Counted from the stretch's first letter, positions 22,045-33,190 are shown. The stretch is DNA of 64,000 nucleotides from Loripinus fragilis (GCA_964019695.1 OZ026515.1:141419549-141483548); one strand, 5' to 3'. Translations and numbers: made by a program. The notes: generated by a model not told the origin, from the letters alone.

Positions 22045-25000
22045 TTAAACATACCAAATCTGTGTTTCAGGGTTCGAAACTTGCTGAGTATTTACCCACT
22101 CGCCATACCGGTTTGGCGCTTGCCGTACCCTACCTGTACGTCTAGGTAACTGTGGAGTAGGTACATTATCTACACTACCTACATTACCTCCACTGAGATC
22201 TCTGGAACTGCCAGTGGTACCTACATCTGCACTAGCAAAACCACCACCTGCACTTGAATTAAAACCACCTGCGCTATCTGACCTATTAAAACCAACTGAA
22301 CTATCAGATCTATTAAAATCTCCTGAACCATTAAAAGTATCGCCATGAACTGACACATGAGACTTTTCTTTATTTGAAGAAACTGATTTCGACCCATTGA
22401 TATTTGAACTGTGTTTCCTTTTAAGAGGAAGCATATATCTTGGGTAAAATAATTCTTCTGTTTCTGATTCAGAAGAGTCAGACTCAAATTCGGGTTCTTG
22501 GACAGGTTTTGATTGGCTATGTACAGGGGCTGCCGGTTTGCTAGGTTTACTATGGGGACTGTCATAAAATAGGCCAAGATCTAAACTGCTAGGTATGGCA
22601 GAAAAAGGAAGCAACATGTTCCTGTGTAAAGTTTTCACCGCTGAATCACCTGATTCACGCTGAACCCTATACACAGGTACACCTTCATTTGGCACTTCAA
22701 TGACAATATATGAATGCTTATCCCACCTATCTGCCAACTTATTTTTGCCTTTTAGGCCCACCTTTCTAATAAGGACTCTGTCCCCTACACCAAGGGTTGC
22801 TTCTCTGACCTTACCGTCATAATTGGACTTATGCCTTGTAGCATTTTTATTTGCTTCTTTTGAAGCTACCTTGTAGGCAAAGTCCAACCGTTTCTTTAAC
22901 TTACTGGCATAGTGCTCTCTGGATGTACATTCTGAATCCTGTGAAGAATTCAGACCCAGATAAGCATCTATAGCCAGCCTGGGATGTCTCCCAAACATTA
23001 AAAAGAATGGGGAAAAACCAGTGCTATCATGACGGGTAGCATTATAGGCATGGACTAAAGGGGCTACATATGACTTCCAGTCTTGTTTCTGGTGATCTTC
23101 TAGGGTACCCAGCATTTTTAAAAGGGTCTGGTTAAATCTCTCGACCATTCCATTTCCCATAGGGTGATATGGAGTGGTCCGGGACTTATGCACACCCGCA
23201 AGACTACACAATTCCTTAATAAGGCTACTTTCAAAATTTCTTCCCTGATCACTATGGATCCTAGCCGGAAAACCATAGTGAACAACAAAGTTTTCAAAAA
23301 GTATTTTGGCTGTAGTCTTAGCCAACTGGTTTCTAGTTGGAAAGGCCTGGGCATAACGGGTAAAATGGTCGGTCACGACTAAAATATGTTCATGCCCACC
23401 CTTGGACCTTTCCAAAGACAAAAAATCTATACATAACAATTCCATTGGTTGTGAACTGGTTATGTTGACTAATTCTGCACTAGGCTTCACCGGTGTTTTT
23501 CGCCTAATACAACGGCCACAATTTTTTATCTTTTCTTCAACATCATTTTCTAGACCAGGCCAATAAAATCTAGAGCGCACTAAAGAAAGAGTGCGGTCTC
23601 TACCTTGATGGCCTAAATCATCATGCAACTGTTTCAAAATGATGCTTCGAAAATGGAGAGGAAGCACCAGCTGACGTGTTTGTACATTATTTAATGTAGT
23701 ATTTCTGTACAATACTCCATCAACCAATGACAACCTGGACCACTCCCGAATATATTTCAAAACATTTGGGGATTCGGTCTGGAGACTACTTTTGTCTGGA
23801 CAGAATTTCAACTTAACCAGCTCAACAACCCTGGCTAAAGTAGAGTCAGCCACTTGCTCTTTTGACCAATCAACATTCTGTAAAGATGTTGAGTCCAGTA
23901 GATCCGGTGTTGGCGGATCTACAAGAGTTACAGCGTTTGAAACAATCAAGGTTTCAACCAAGGGACAAGACTCTCTTTCAACCAAGTATGCTTGGCACAC
24001 TGCCTTAACTACATCTGGAAATAATTCCACATCTTGCGGGGGACGCCTAGAGAGACCATCAGCATCTGCGTTAGATTTACCTGATCTATATATTAATTTA
24101 AAATCATATGAACCTAACGCAGCTAACCACCTATGACCTGTGGCATCTAATTTGGCCGAAGTTAAAACATATGTTAAGGGGTTGTTATCTGTATAAACAG
24201 AAAATGTGTTTCCATACAGATAATCATGGAACTTGTCGGTGACAGCCCATTTGAGACATAAAAATTCCAGTTTGTGGGCTGGATAATTCCGTTCTGCTTT
24301 GCGCAAACCCCTGCTGCCATATGCAACAACTTTTTCAAGGCCATCATGTTCTTGATATAGAACGGCTCCTAGCCCTTCTATAGATGCATCTGTATGTAAA
24401 ATAAAAGGTTTGCTAAAATCTGCATATGCTAGCACTGGAGGAGAGGACAATTTCTCCTTCAGTGTATCAAATGCACTTTGTTGAGCAGGACCCCATATCC
24501 AAGGAATTGAACTTCTCTTCTTTTTCTTCTTTTTACCTTGGACAGAAACACCAGCATGATGTCCAACCAACAGATCATTTAAAGGTTTGGCTATCTTTGC
24601 GTAGTCCTTGACAAAACGCCTATAATAGCCTGTAAAACCCAAAAATGATCGCAGGTCTTTCACCGTCTGAGGTTCTGGCCAAGTTGTAAGAGCAGCAATT
24701 TTTTCAGGGTCCGTTTCAATTCCTTTTTCGGACACTACGTGGCCTAAGTAGGTCACGCTAGACTTAAAAAATTCACACTTGGATGCTTTCAATTTTAAGC
24801 CATGTTTATGCAGTCGGCTGAAAACAGCATCCAAGCGTGATAAATGCTCATCGAAGGACTCAGAGAAAATTAAAATATCATCTAAAAAGATGAGGCACTC
24901 TTTTAAATTGAGCTCACCCATACACCGTTCCATTAGGCGCTGGAATGTAGCAGGAGCATTGGTCAAGCCAAAAGCCATCCTGTTACATTCGTAGAAGCCT

Positions 25001-26369
25001 AAATTACCTACGGTAAAAGCAGTCTTCTCTTTGTCCTCCTCTTTCATCTCCACTTGCCAGTAACCACTGCGCAAGTCTAATTTTGAGAAATACTTCGCAC
25101 CGAGGAGAGTATCCATAGTGTCATCGATGCGAGGTAATGTATAGGCATCCTTGACAGTTCGGCCATTTAGTTTTCTGAAGTCTATGCAGAAACGCAAACT
25201 GCCATCCTTTTTTCGGACCAGTACAACATTCGAAGAAAAAGGACTTTTTGATGGCTGAATTGCTCCAGCCTCAAGCATTTCCTTCAAATGCTGTCTGACT
25301 TCCTCATAAAGGCCTGGCGGAATACGTCTATAAGGCTCCTTAAATGGAGTGTCATCAGTGAGCTTGATTTCATGCTCAACTAAATCAGTTCTACCTAAGT
25401 CAGTAGGACCGGTAGAAAATATATGAGACCAACTGCCAAGGACGTCTTTAGCTTTTCTCACTTGATCTTGTGTAAGATTGTCCGTTTCTACCTTCACGCC
25501 AAGATCCTCTAATTTTGTGACCTTGGGCTCCTGCTTCTTCACTGAAGAATCAGGAGTCCATGAATCAACAACATCTACACCATTTATTGAACATAACAGA
25601 GATCTTGGAGGAATCTCTATTACTCGTGTAGATAAATTACACACACGGACTGGAATGCGTGCGGTAGAACCGGACGATCCCAAAGATACAACTCTGGGGC
25701 AGATTGTTAAACCCGCAGACAAAGATGTATCTATAGGCTCAGTGACAGCAGTTTGAAATGATTTTGTATTTCTGACAAAACCCGATAAAGTTTTAACCTC
25801 ACCCGGTGCAACTTTAATACTAAAATTGTTGGTGGTTTTCACCGGTAAAATTTCATTACACATGCTGTCAAAAGCAACTTGCCACTCAGCAGGAATGTTT
25901 GATTCACTTGAATCATTTGAAGCTTGCTTGCACAAACGAATGACATTGGTTCCAATGATCACAGGGACACGACGATTGTAGTCAGTATTTTCAACTACTA
26001 AAACAGGGGCTTTATATGTTGTATTTCCTAATGAAGGAACTACAATATCTGCCTCTATATAACCTTTATAAGGCAATTCTGTGCCATTAGCACAAGTAAC
26101 TGACAATCCAAATTCAGTTATACTATGTAAAGTAGGTTTGGGGTCTAAGGTTTCATAGAAGGCCTCTGAAATTGAGGTTATTCTAGAACCTGAGTCCAAC
26201 AAACCAAGTGTATTAACACCACATATTAAAATATTGTCCTCATTGGAAGAACCAATCATCCGTTCAAGCAAACTTGATTGCTTAACATTTGTACAATTAT
26301 GAATTGGGCTTTTCTCAAAGTCCTTTGATGATACTTCCCCAGTTTGCCCATCAACTGGAGAAGTTAGAA
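22045..26369 (-). CDS. pol: Retrotransposon Pol (protease, reverse transcriptase, RNase H, integrase)
   Basis: The frame is open from the frameshift site and read -1 relative to gag. Counting from the codon at 26271: aspartic protease DSG at 26-28; reverse transcriptase with LDLRSGYWQ at about 398, FGLTNAPATFQ near 434 and the catalytic FLDD at 462-465; RNase H with HTDAS at 626 and TDNN near 694; integrase zinc-binding H884, H888, C918, C921; integrase DDE core with D949, D1008 and E1044; then a chromatin- or DNA-binding C-terminal region with VGDRVLIRK and a Ser/Gly-rich tail. Everything is uninterrupted, about 1,440 residues, the usual size for this group. There is no separate ATG near the start, consistent with expression only as Gag-Pol. 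Confidence 0.96.
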
Positions 26370-26376
26370 GTTTAAA
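26333..26376 (-). promoter_or_regulatory. -1 ribosomal frameshift signal, gag to pol
   Basis: In the gag frame the codons CAT TTA AAC contain the slippery heptamer T TTA AAC (26376-26370) in the required phase, two codons before the gag stop. A 5-nt spacer (26369-26365) is followed by a stem with arms ACTTCTCCAGTT (26364-26353) and AACTGGGGAAGT (26344-26333). All 12 pairs form, one as U-G, around an 8-nt loop. The -1 frame is then open to the end of pol. Confidence 0.9.
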
Positions 26377-27644
26377 TGGTTCCCAGCATTTTCACCATGG
26401 TTAGTACCACGGCCGTTGGAACCACCACGGTGACCACGCCAAGAACCACCACCACCTCTATTGCCTCTTTGAGAATAATTATTCTGGTGAGCATTATTGT
26501 AACTGTTAGAGTTGTGGTTGTTATGGTTTGAGCTACCTTGATAGCCCCTACCATAACCACCCCTCTGAAAGTTACTTCTATAACCAGCACGTCCACGGCC
26601 TCGTGGAACATACTGATTAGAATAGGAGTAGGAGTCAGAAAAATTGGACTGCCCAACAGACTCAGAACTCTGCTTTGTCTGCTGGTCAAGCCTTTCTTCC
26701 ATTTTCTCCATCCTACTCATGAGCTCTTTCATGCTCTTTAATAATACATCTGTATTATTTTCTGAATCAGAAGTAACCTGATTACATTGTTGCTGCTGGG
26801 CAGTTGATTTTTTAGTTTGTTTAAAACTATTTTCTTCCTGATCAACTTTACGTATTTCACGTAAAAGTGACGGGAAGTCTTTAATGGTATCGTAAAGATG
26901 CCTTGTTGAGTTTTTCAAAGACTGGCTTTTTAAACCAGTCCAGAATTTACTCCTCAGCATTGCATCTTTAGCAATGCCATCAATATGGCCAGACTTAACT
27001 GCCCTTGATAGGGTCTGCTCAATTCTTGAAGCAAAAGAAACCACTGATTCAGCCTCTTTCTGATAGTCACTGTAAAATGACTGAATCAGGGTTTCACTAG
27101 AGCTGACATTTGCATAAAAACCATCTAACTTGGCTAAAATGTCAGCCACTGTGGCATTCTGCCCTAAAGGCACTAAAAGGCTTCTAGCACTACCCTTTAG
27201 TGAATTCCTAATGGACTGCAACAGAATTGGTTCTGGCAGTACACTAGAACTCTGGAGGCATTTAACCTCAAGACTCCACACTTCATATGTTGTCTCCCCT
27301 TTTTGGGGTTCTTCAGAACCACTAAATGTGGGCAATTTGGGGACATAGGGACTGGGGACATATGAAGTGTTATGAGGCAAAGTATTGTTAAAATTAAATC
27401 TAGGGACAGGTGATGGTGCTTGGCCTTTATTTATAAAAGATAATAACTTGGACCCAGCACCCTCAAACTGAACCTTTTTAGCATCTGGTGTGCTAGTCAA
27501 CACTTTGGGGTCAGCCTTTTTGGGACTTCCCCCAGCATGTTTTGACATTAAAATGTCATATTCCTCTTTAGTGAGGACCTTGTAAGCTGGGTTGGATGAC
27601 ACAGCTTTCACCATATCATCCATAGAGCTATCCTTGGAAGCCAT
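26364..27644 (-). CDS. gag: Retrotransposon Gag with RGG-rich tail, no zinc knuckle
   Basis: 426 codons from the first ATG (27644; an upstream in-frame TTG at 27686 is less likely). Residues up to about 290 form the presumed capsid domain (for example YEVWSLEVKCLQ and FASRIEQTLS). A Gln/Ser-rich helix follows. The last 80 residues are rich in Arg-Gly and Asn (RGRGRAGYRSN, RGGYGRGYQG). No CCHC zinc knuckle is present in gag or at the start of pol, so the Arg/Gly tail presumably binds nucleic acid, as glycine-arginine boxes do in foamy viruses. The stop TAA sits just behind the frameshift heptamer. Confidence 0.93.
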   Translation of the reverse strand: MASKDSSMDDMVKAVSSNPAYKVLTKEEYDILMSKHAGGSPKKADPKVLTSTPDAKKVQFEGAGSKLLSFINKGQAPSPVPRFNFNNTLPHNTSYVPSPYVPKLPTFSGSEEPQKGETTYEVWSLEVKCLQSSSVLPEPILLQSIRNSLKGSARSLLVPLGQNATVADILAKLDGFYANVSSSETLIQSFYSDYQKEAESVVSFASRIEQTLSRAVKSGHIDGIAKDAMLRSKFWTGLKSQSLKNSTRHLYDTIKDFPSLLREIRKVDQEENSFKQTKKSTAQQQQCNQVTSDSENNTDVLLKSMKELMSRMEKMEERLDQQTKQSSESVGQSNFSDSYSYSNQYVPRGRGRAGYRSNFQRGGYGRGYQGSSNHNNHNSNSYNNAHQNNYSQRGNRGGGGSWRGHRGGSNGRGTNHGENAGNHLNF

Positions 27645-27826
27645 ACTTAATGATTGGGGCTTAGAAAAGGACAAGCTAATTGACAATTGTCAAACACTAA
27701 TATATAATATATATAGCACCACTCACAAACAGAGAGATTTCACTATATGAATACCACTATACTATTCACAAAAAGTACATATGTTTCATGGAAGTACTAC
27801 AAAGTAACAAAAATGACTAAGTATAT

Positions 27827-28104
27827 GTGGCAGCTCAATTACTAAAAACATATACTTAAATCATATCACCCTGTAGCATTCCATTCACATATACAAAAAA
27901 AAAAAAACTATCTGATCACTGTAATCAATATTACTAAGTTTGAAAAGTTCCAGTGCTGCAGAGTAATTCTTATCTGGACAAAAGTGGCAGCTCAATTGCT
28001 AAAAACAATTGTTCCAGACAAACCACACTGCAACACAATGAACCTATCCTTTATTGAAGAGAAATCAAGTTCAAGTACATGTGGCAGCTCAATTGCTAAA
28101 AACA
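27827..28104. repeat. Three copies of a 24-bp motif upstream of gag
   Basis: The motif begins GTGGCAGCTCAATTGC and ends TAAAAACA on the plus strand, at 27827-27850, 27984-28007 and 28081-28104. The last two are identical and the first has one change. They lie in the non-coding stretch between the SGNH-like frame and gag. On the element's sense strand each reads TGTTTTTAG/CAATTG, so each could act as a 3' splice site, a packaging element or a translation signal. Confidence 0.9.
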
Positions 28105-28258
28105 TGCACCTAAAAATTGACAACTCCTCATAAATTGCAATTTCAAACAATTATATAACACAAAACACTTAGTATGCAGACACCAAAAAAAAAAATATTC
28201 ACAAGTCTCTCTGTCAATGAAAATGCACAAGTACTGTACCTGAAAACATATTTTAAAA

Positions 28259-28998
28259 CTAGTAACAGTATTTAAAAATAACGGCTATAACTATGCGCCG
28301 GATCCAATACTGTGACAGAGTCACACCAGGGTGGATACCATCTTTTAAAAGGCTATAAGAGATAGTTTTGGTGGGGTAACTCTTTTTCAATTTTCTAGTT
28401 TTTATCATGTCACAACTAAATCTAGGGGCTTGTACACCATAGGTTGAGTTAAGCTCTTTGATATTTTGATTTAATTCATTGATCTTATGGTGTAAAATCA
28501 AATTGTTCTGGTCAAAAATACTGGGGTTAGGGTGACCTTGTACACTATTCCAAATTGAAATTGAGTAATAAGGACACTCTAAAATTAGGCCTTTAACACT
28601 GTCACCATAAGAAGAGCAAATCTCAAAAAACTTATTGTATTGGTGAACAATATCCTCAACTTGTACAGTATTTAAATCAACAATAATTTTTCTGCCATAT
28701 CTATTTTGGCCAACTTTCGAAGTCAAGTCACATGTGCCAGTCCACAAAATTAACAAAATGTTGCCGTATTTCCGCCTATAATTCTGAACATTAGCAGCTA
28801 TTAAATCTACGGCTTGCTTAGAATTACGGCCACCCTTTGATTCAAAAATGAAATTTTCTCTGGGTGAATACGGCTAATGTGACGTTTCAAATAATTCCCT
28901 TTACTACCACTAACTAAAATAACTGTCCGTTTTTGTGGAGTTGTAGGGGCAATAACAGGGTTCTCCCTTAAATATTTTTCTAACTGGGAAAGACTCAT
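28259..28998 (-). CDS. SGNH/GDSL-hydrolase-like ORF of the retrotransposon, one frame break
   Basis: The ATG at 28998 opens a frame containing RTVILVSGSKGNYLKRHI (a block I-like strand with the candidate nucleophile Ser). The frame then hits a stop at about 28807. The -1 frame, which overlaps it from a run of five T at 28844-28848, continues with SKGGRNSKQ, LILWTGTCDLT (block III-like, Cys in place of the usual Asn) and DGIHPG near the C-terminus (Asp-x-x-His of block V). Together they span about 245 residues, the usual size of this fold. The break could be a mutation, a sequence error in the T run, or programmed slippage. No classical heptamer is present. Host-like esterase domains are known in some LINE ORF1 proteins but not, to my knowledge, as a standard part of Ty3 elements. 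The function here is unknown. Confidence 0.75.
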
Positions 28999-30211
28999 AT
29001 GCACAAAATAACTGATCAAATTAAATTGTTGATGGTCCAAAACAATCAGAAGGAGAAATGAGGGGAAAAATTGGGGAAAAATTGAATAAGGGAAAAAAAA
29101 ACAAATGAGGGAGAAATTATTTTTGGGGAAAATCAAATCTCCTACCTTATCTCATCTTCTTACTGTAACTTAAGGTATCTGTCATTGCACCAGTAAGGTC
29201 TTTTAAATTTCTCACCTTATTAATTCCCTGAATAACAAAAATTTGAAATTAGAAACTGACCCCTATGCTACATACATAATTAAAAGAAACACATATATTC
29301 ATCTGCACCCATTCTGGAACCTGTAAACAAGTATTAGTGGTTAGTTCTAGTGCACATGATTCACAAAGCTATCACAGATGACAACATATAACCACTATGA
29401 ATATCAGTAAAAATGTTTTCACTCTTGCTATAGCATTGTCAATATTATTTTGGCAAAGTTCACTGATTTTGCCAGTCAAATAGACAATAAATACACAGAA
29501 ATAATTTGGCAAAATTCACAAATCAAGCCAAACAGATTGCCAATATTAATAAATATGCAATTTCATTATAGATGCAAGAATGACAACATTTACCGATCAC
29601 TAAATATGAAATATCACAGACTATTCTCAAATGAGAGTTTATATATGTATATGCAAATATATGAAATGGTATGGTCCGAAAATCAAATTTATCTTTTCGA
29701 ATCAAACAATATTCACATATAAAGTTTACTCTGGCCTGCTGCGAGAAATAAATTAATTTTTCATAGCAAGCAGAGTACAGGTGCACCTAGCAAATAAATA
29801 CAGAATCCACACAATGTAAAATACACGAAAAAAAAATTATCACAGTAACTTCACTGCAAGACCAGTGTCACATATAAGGTACCAAATAGTGGAGGGATCC
29901 GGATCAGCTGGAGGCTATCCGACGATTCTCATTCTTGCGGTTTGCTCCATCTTTGAATATGTATAGGTAGTTATCGACATAATAATTACTGATCAGATTT
30001 TTAAAAAATGAATATGCAAGCTTGCAACACAAAATATGGCCATTTTTATATATGAAATTATAAAATCACAAACACAGCAGCTGATACGTAGATGAATACA
30101 TGAAGACATAACGGAACATGGCTGGAGGTTTGATGATCTATATAATATGATGAAGCATGGTTGTAGATGAAGGTCAGTCAGCAGAACACCCTTGTCAATG
30201 AGATGATAAAA

Positions 30212-30226
30212 CCACGTTGGGCGCCA
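30212..30226 (-). promoter_or_regulatory. Primer-binding site, tRNA-Lys(CTT) type
   Basis: Three bases inside the 5' LTR the minus strand reads TGGCGCCCAACGTGG, complementary to the 3' end (CCACGTTGGGCG plus CCA) of eukaryotic tRNA-Lys with anticodon CTT. The match is 15 bases and then stops. Confidence 0.88.
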
Positions 30227-30229
30227 ATT

Positions 30230-31327
30230 TGTCGCAGGGTATGGATTCGGTTAGCCAGGGATCTCAACGACAGATGTTGTTATAGGTTTATTTTACATAT
30301 GTAAATAAAAAGGGTGTCCTAAAATACAAAACAAACAATGAAACAGTACAGACAACACAGACAGACAAATGAACAGACACGGACAACGGAATACATTGCA
30401 CCCGTATGCAATACATATTTACAACACAGACAGACAGACAGACAATCGGACACGGACAACGGATATACTTGCAACTGACTGCGAGTACGATATTGTAATT
30501 CGTTTGGTACCTGAGCATGTCATGCTGAGCATGTCATGTCTATTTTTAGACATGGGTATTTTGCAGTGATAAAATTATATACAAAGAGATTAAAATATTA
30601 AAACCACACCTTTTGCATTTAACTTACATTTTATGCGTTAGCTCAATTTACTAATTCCTCCATTTGCAATGTCCATAAAGATCAAAACGATAACCATGCC
30701 TATTTCAGAAAGACAGAACAAATCTAAAGCAATTTGTAATTTGCGTAAATACGTCATACAGAAATATTGTGAACTACGTCACAGGAATTGTACAGAATGT
30801 AGTTCCTGGCGAAAACCTCCCTTTGGTGTTTTCATCAGAAACGACAATCTGTGATCTGTATGATAAAAAGAATATAAATTCACATACCTGCTAATAATAA
30901 TGTTTCCATATCATTTCCGTGAAGGAATAATAAATAAACAAATATAGATATATGTTCTACAGCCTGTAGATCGATGGAGTCGATCTAACTGCAAAAATGA
31001 GAATGCCTTTTCCAAATGTCGCGCGCATATGTATTTGTGAGGTTAGGCGCATGCGCTAAGTAAGTTAAAAGAGGTGTGTTCGTTAGCAACCAATCACACA
31101 TCATCTTACATCCTTATGTCTAACTAAAACGGCTACTAATTGGACGATAAAACCGAACAGCTCAGTTTCAAGGTACTCCATAAGAAAACAATGCAAGACA
31201 GGTTAAACCAGTTTTTCCCACGCTTGGTATGATTTAAGTAAATCTCAATACTACTCACGGTGGCACTAAAGGAGAAAAGGTACTTTTTGCGTTAAGCAAA
31301 ATAATCACAAAGTTCACCTCTGTGACA
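30230..31327 (-). repeat. 5' LTR of the Ty3/gypsy element
   Basis: 1098 bp, starting TGTCGCAGGG and ending CTCTGTGACA (plus strand), followed by AGTC, the second half of the target duplication. The same small open frames appear in both LTRs and have no coding meaning. Confidence 0.97.
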
Positions 31328-31888
31328 AGTCTTTTAGTTAATGTTATTCTTTTAATGTACCTGAAGACTTATGAATGACTCATTCCAAAGAGATAATCAA
31401 AATTTCAAACCAAAAAGTTTATTGGTTATCTCCCTCCAAAGTGTTCCAACCTTTGTATTTTATCTTAGTGAATTGATTCTTCCAAATAGTGGGTTGGGGA
31501 AAGACTGGGTCGATTTTCCTTTAACCCATTCAAATAACCATTTTGAATTAAGAACATACTCATTTTGTATTTTGAATAGGCTAACCATTTATAATCAAAT
31601 CCTTCTACACCCTCTGCACTTTTGTGCTGTGTTGAGGGTGGTAGAGTTATAATACAGCTATTTCAGAATGATATTTAATTTGATTTAACTGCACAATGAC
31701 ACATATATCATTTTCAAGCCTTTTCCGAAAAAATAACATGGGGGGAAAAAACTGACTGGGTGGGGAAAAAACTGACTAGTCAAATCTTTCCCCGGGGGAA
31801 AAAACTGACCGGTCAGTTTTTTCCCCGAGGAAAGAATGGGCCAGCCCATTCTTTCCCCGGGGAAAAAACTGACTTGGGAAAAAACTGA
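31328..31888. repeat. Palindrome array, right part and inverted end
   Basis: After the retrotransposon the type C unit resumes (ATGAATGACTCATTCCAAAG). A decayed palindrome lies at about 31490. From 31740 to 31880 the segment mirrors 17672-17790, with CCCGGGGAAAAAACTGACT, a GGGCCAGCCC palindrome and GTCAGTTTTTTCCCC in inverted order. Both sides are adjoined by ACCGTTG (17648-17654 and 31887-31893), a possible target duplication. Without the retrotransposon the element is about 3.4 kb. Confidence 0.75.
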
Positions 31889-32065
31889 CCGTTGCACCGT
31901 CAACAACCGACAACAAACCGACAACAAACTGACAACTACCGACAACAAGTTTTAAGAGATATTTCCAGATAAAATGAGATGCTTAATATGCTAGTTATGA
32001 AAATCGTCAGGGTCAACTCTTTTCTATAGCCTAACCTTTATATAAACTCGTTCTTTACATCAGTC

Positions 32066-32096
<31 letters not shown>

Positions 32097-33190
32097 GATA
32101 TAAATTGTAGCAAAAAGGCCTTAAATTTTAAAGCAAAAGATGAAATTATTTATTAATCAGTCAAACTCAATCATAATCAAAGCAGTGTCATGTCAGCACA
32201 AAATTGGCTTGGGCATCCTCAATCAGAGCGAGACATAAAAAAGATTGGCTTGTGATCATTAAAACCTTCTGCTGACATTTAATTTGATTGCAACGAAGCT
32301 TCTTATCAACACTATGACTTATTTTGACGCATAGTATTTATTCCTGGGCAGTGATTTATTTTATTTATTTTTTTTAAATTCTGTCTTCTATGTACACACT
32401 GTTTTAATAAACATGCGCTTATTTTAATAATCAGCTAAAAAGAATTAACTAATAAACGCACATGCGTTCTGCGAAGGCTCAGACTGCAATGTCTTGTCAG
32501 AGCCTTCCTTTTTGCATAGTTTTATACAGGCCTAGACATCTACCCCAACTAGGTAGCTGCATATGTGCGATGATTCAATTATCAGGTTTTGCGCATATAT
32601 ATGCGAAGGGCACTGAAATCTTGTGAGCTGATCCAAATATATTCTCCCATGGTAATGTATTTTTTGTTTTGTTTTGTTTAGTTGTGCTGTTTTTTAACAA
32701 TAGATCAATGTAAATATCAGAGCTCTCACTAGGATTTTGAAAACAGGAGTCTCAGAGCCCTCTTTGCCAAAAAGTGGGAGTCCCACAATGCAAAAGAATA
32801 TAGCCTCCTTAAAAAAATGGGAGTCCCAGCACCAAAAATGGGAGTTCAGGACTGCAAATCAGCAGTTAGTGAGAGCTCTGTATTTAATATATTATTCCGG
32901 GTCCGTATATTTTTTGACTAAATAATAAAACCCTTGTGATCTTTTTGTATAAAACATATAAATGCATGTACAATAATAAACGCTGTAAGTTATACTTAAC
33001 GCACCTGTGTTCAGCGAAGGCTCTGACAAGCCTTGCATCTACATTGCTTGACAGCGCCTTCCCAGTCGTGTGCATAAAATTTGGACGTAGATAAATATAT
33101 TGTCCAAAAAAGACCTAACCCCCACTAGATAGCTGTCATACCCACCCATCCTTCCATTCGTCCATCCATTCCACCTGGGGCGCCCATTGC
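31889..33190. other. Interior of outer nested element; repeats only
   Basis: Starts with CCGTCAACAACCGACAACA repeats in direct orientation (31893-31945), then AT-rich sequence, a (GTT)9 tract at about 32066-32093, and two copies (32450-32640 and 32990-33140) of a dispersed repeat with GCGAAGGCTCWGACW and AGGTAGCTG-type motifs. No gene. Confidence 0.6.

Larger units (their letters stand above)
20524..31327 (-). mobile_element. Complete Ty3/gypsy LTR retrotransposon with extra SGNH-like ORF
   Basis: A 10,804-bp element on the minus strand. Order in its own direction: 5' LTR (31327-30230), tRNA-Lys-type primer site, 1.2-kb leader, SGNH-hydrolase-like frame with one frame break (28998-28259), spacer with three 24-bp repeats, gag (27644-26364), -1 frameshift signal, pol with PR-RT-RH-IN order (26369-22045), 0.4-kb tail, polypurine tract, 3' LTR. 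AGTC occurs directly on both sides. The integrase lies after RNase H, which defines the Ty3/gypsy group. No envelope-like frame is present between pol and the 3' LTR. Apparently identical LTRs indicate recent insertion. It landed in a type C unit of the palindrome array. Confidence 0.97.
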
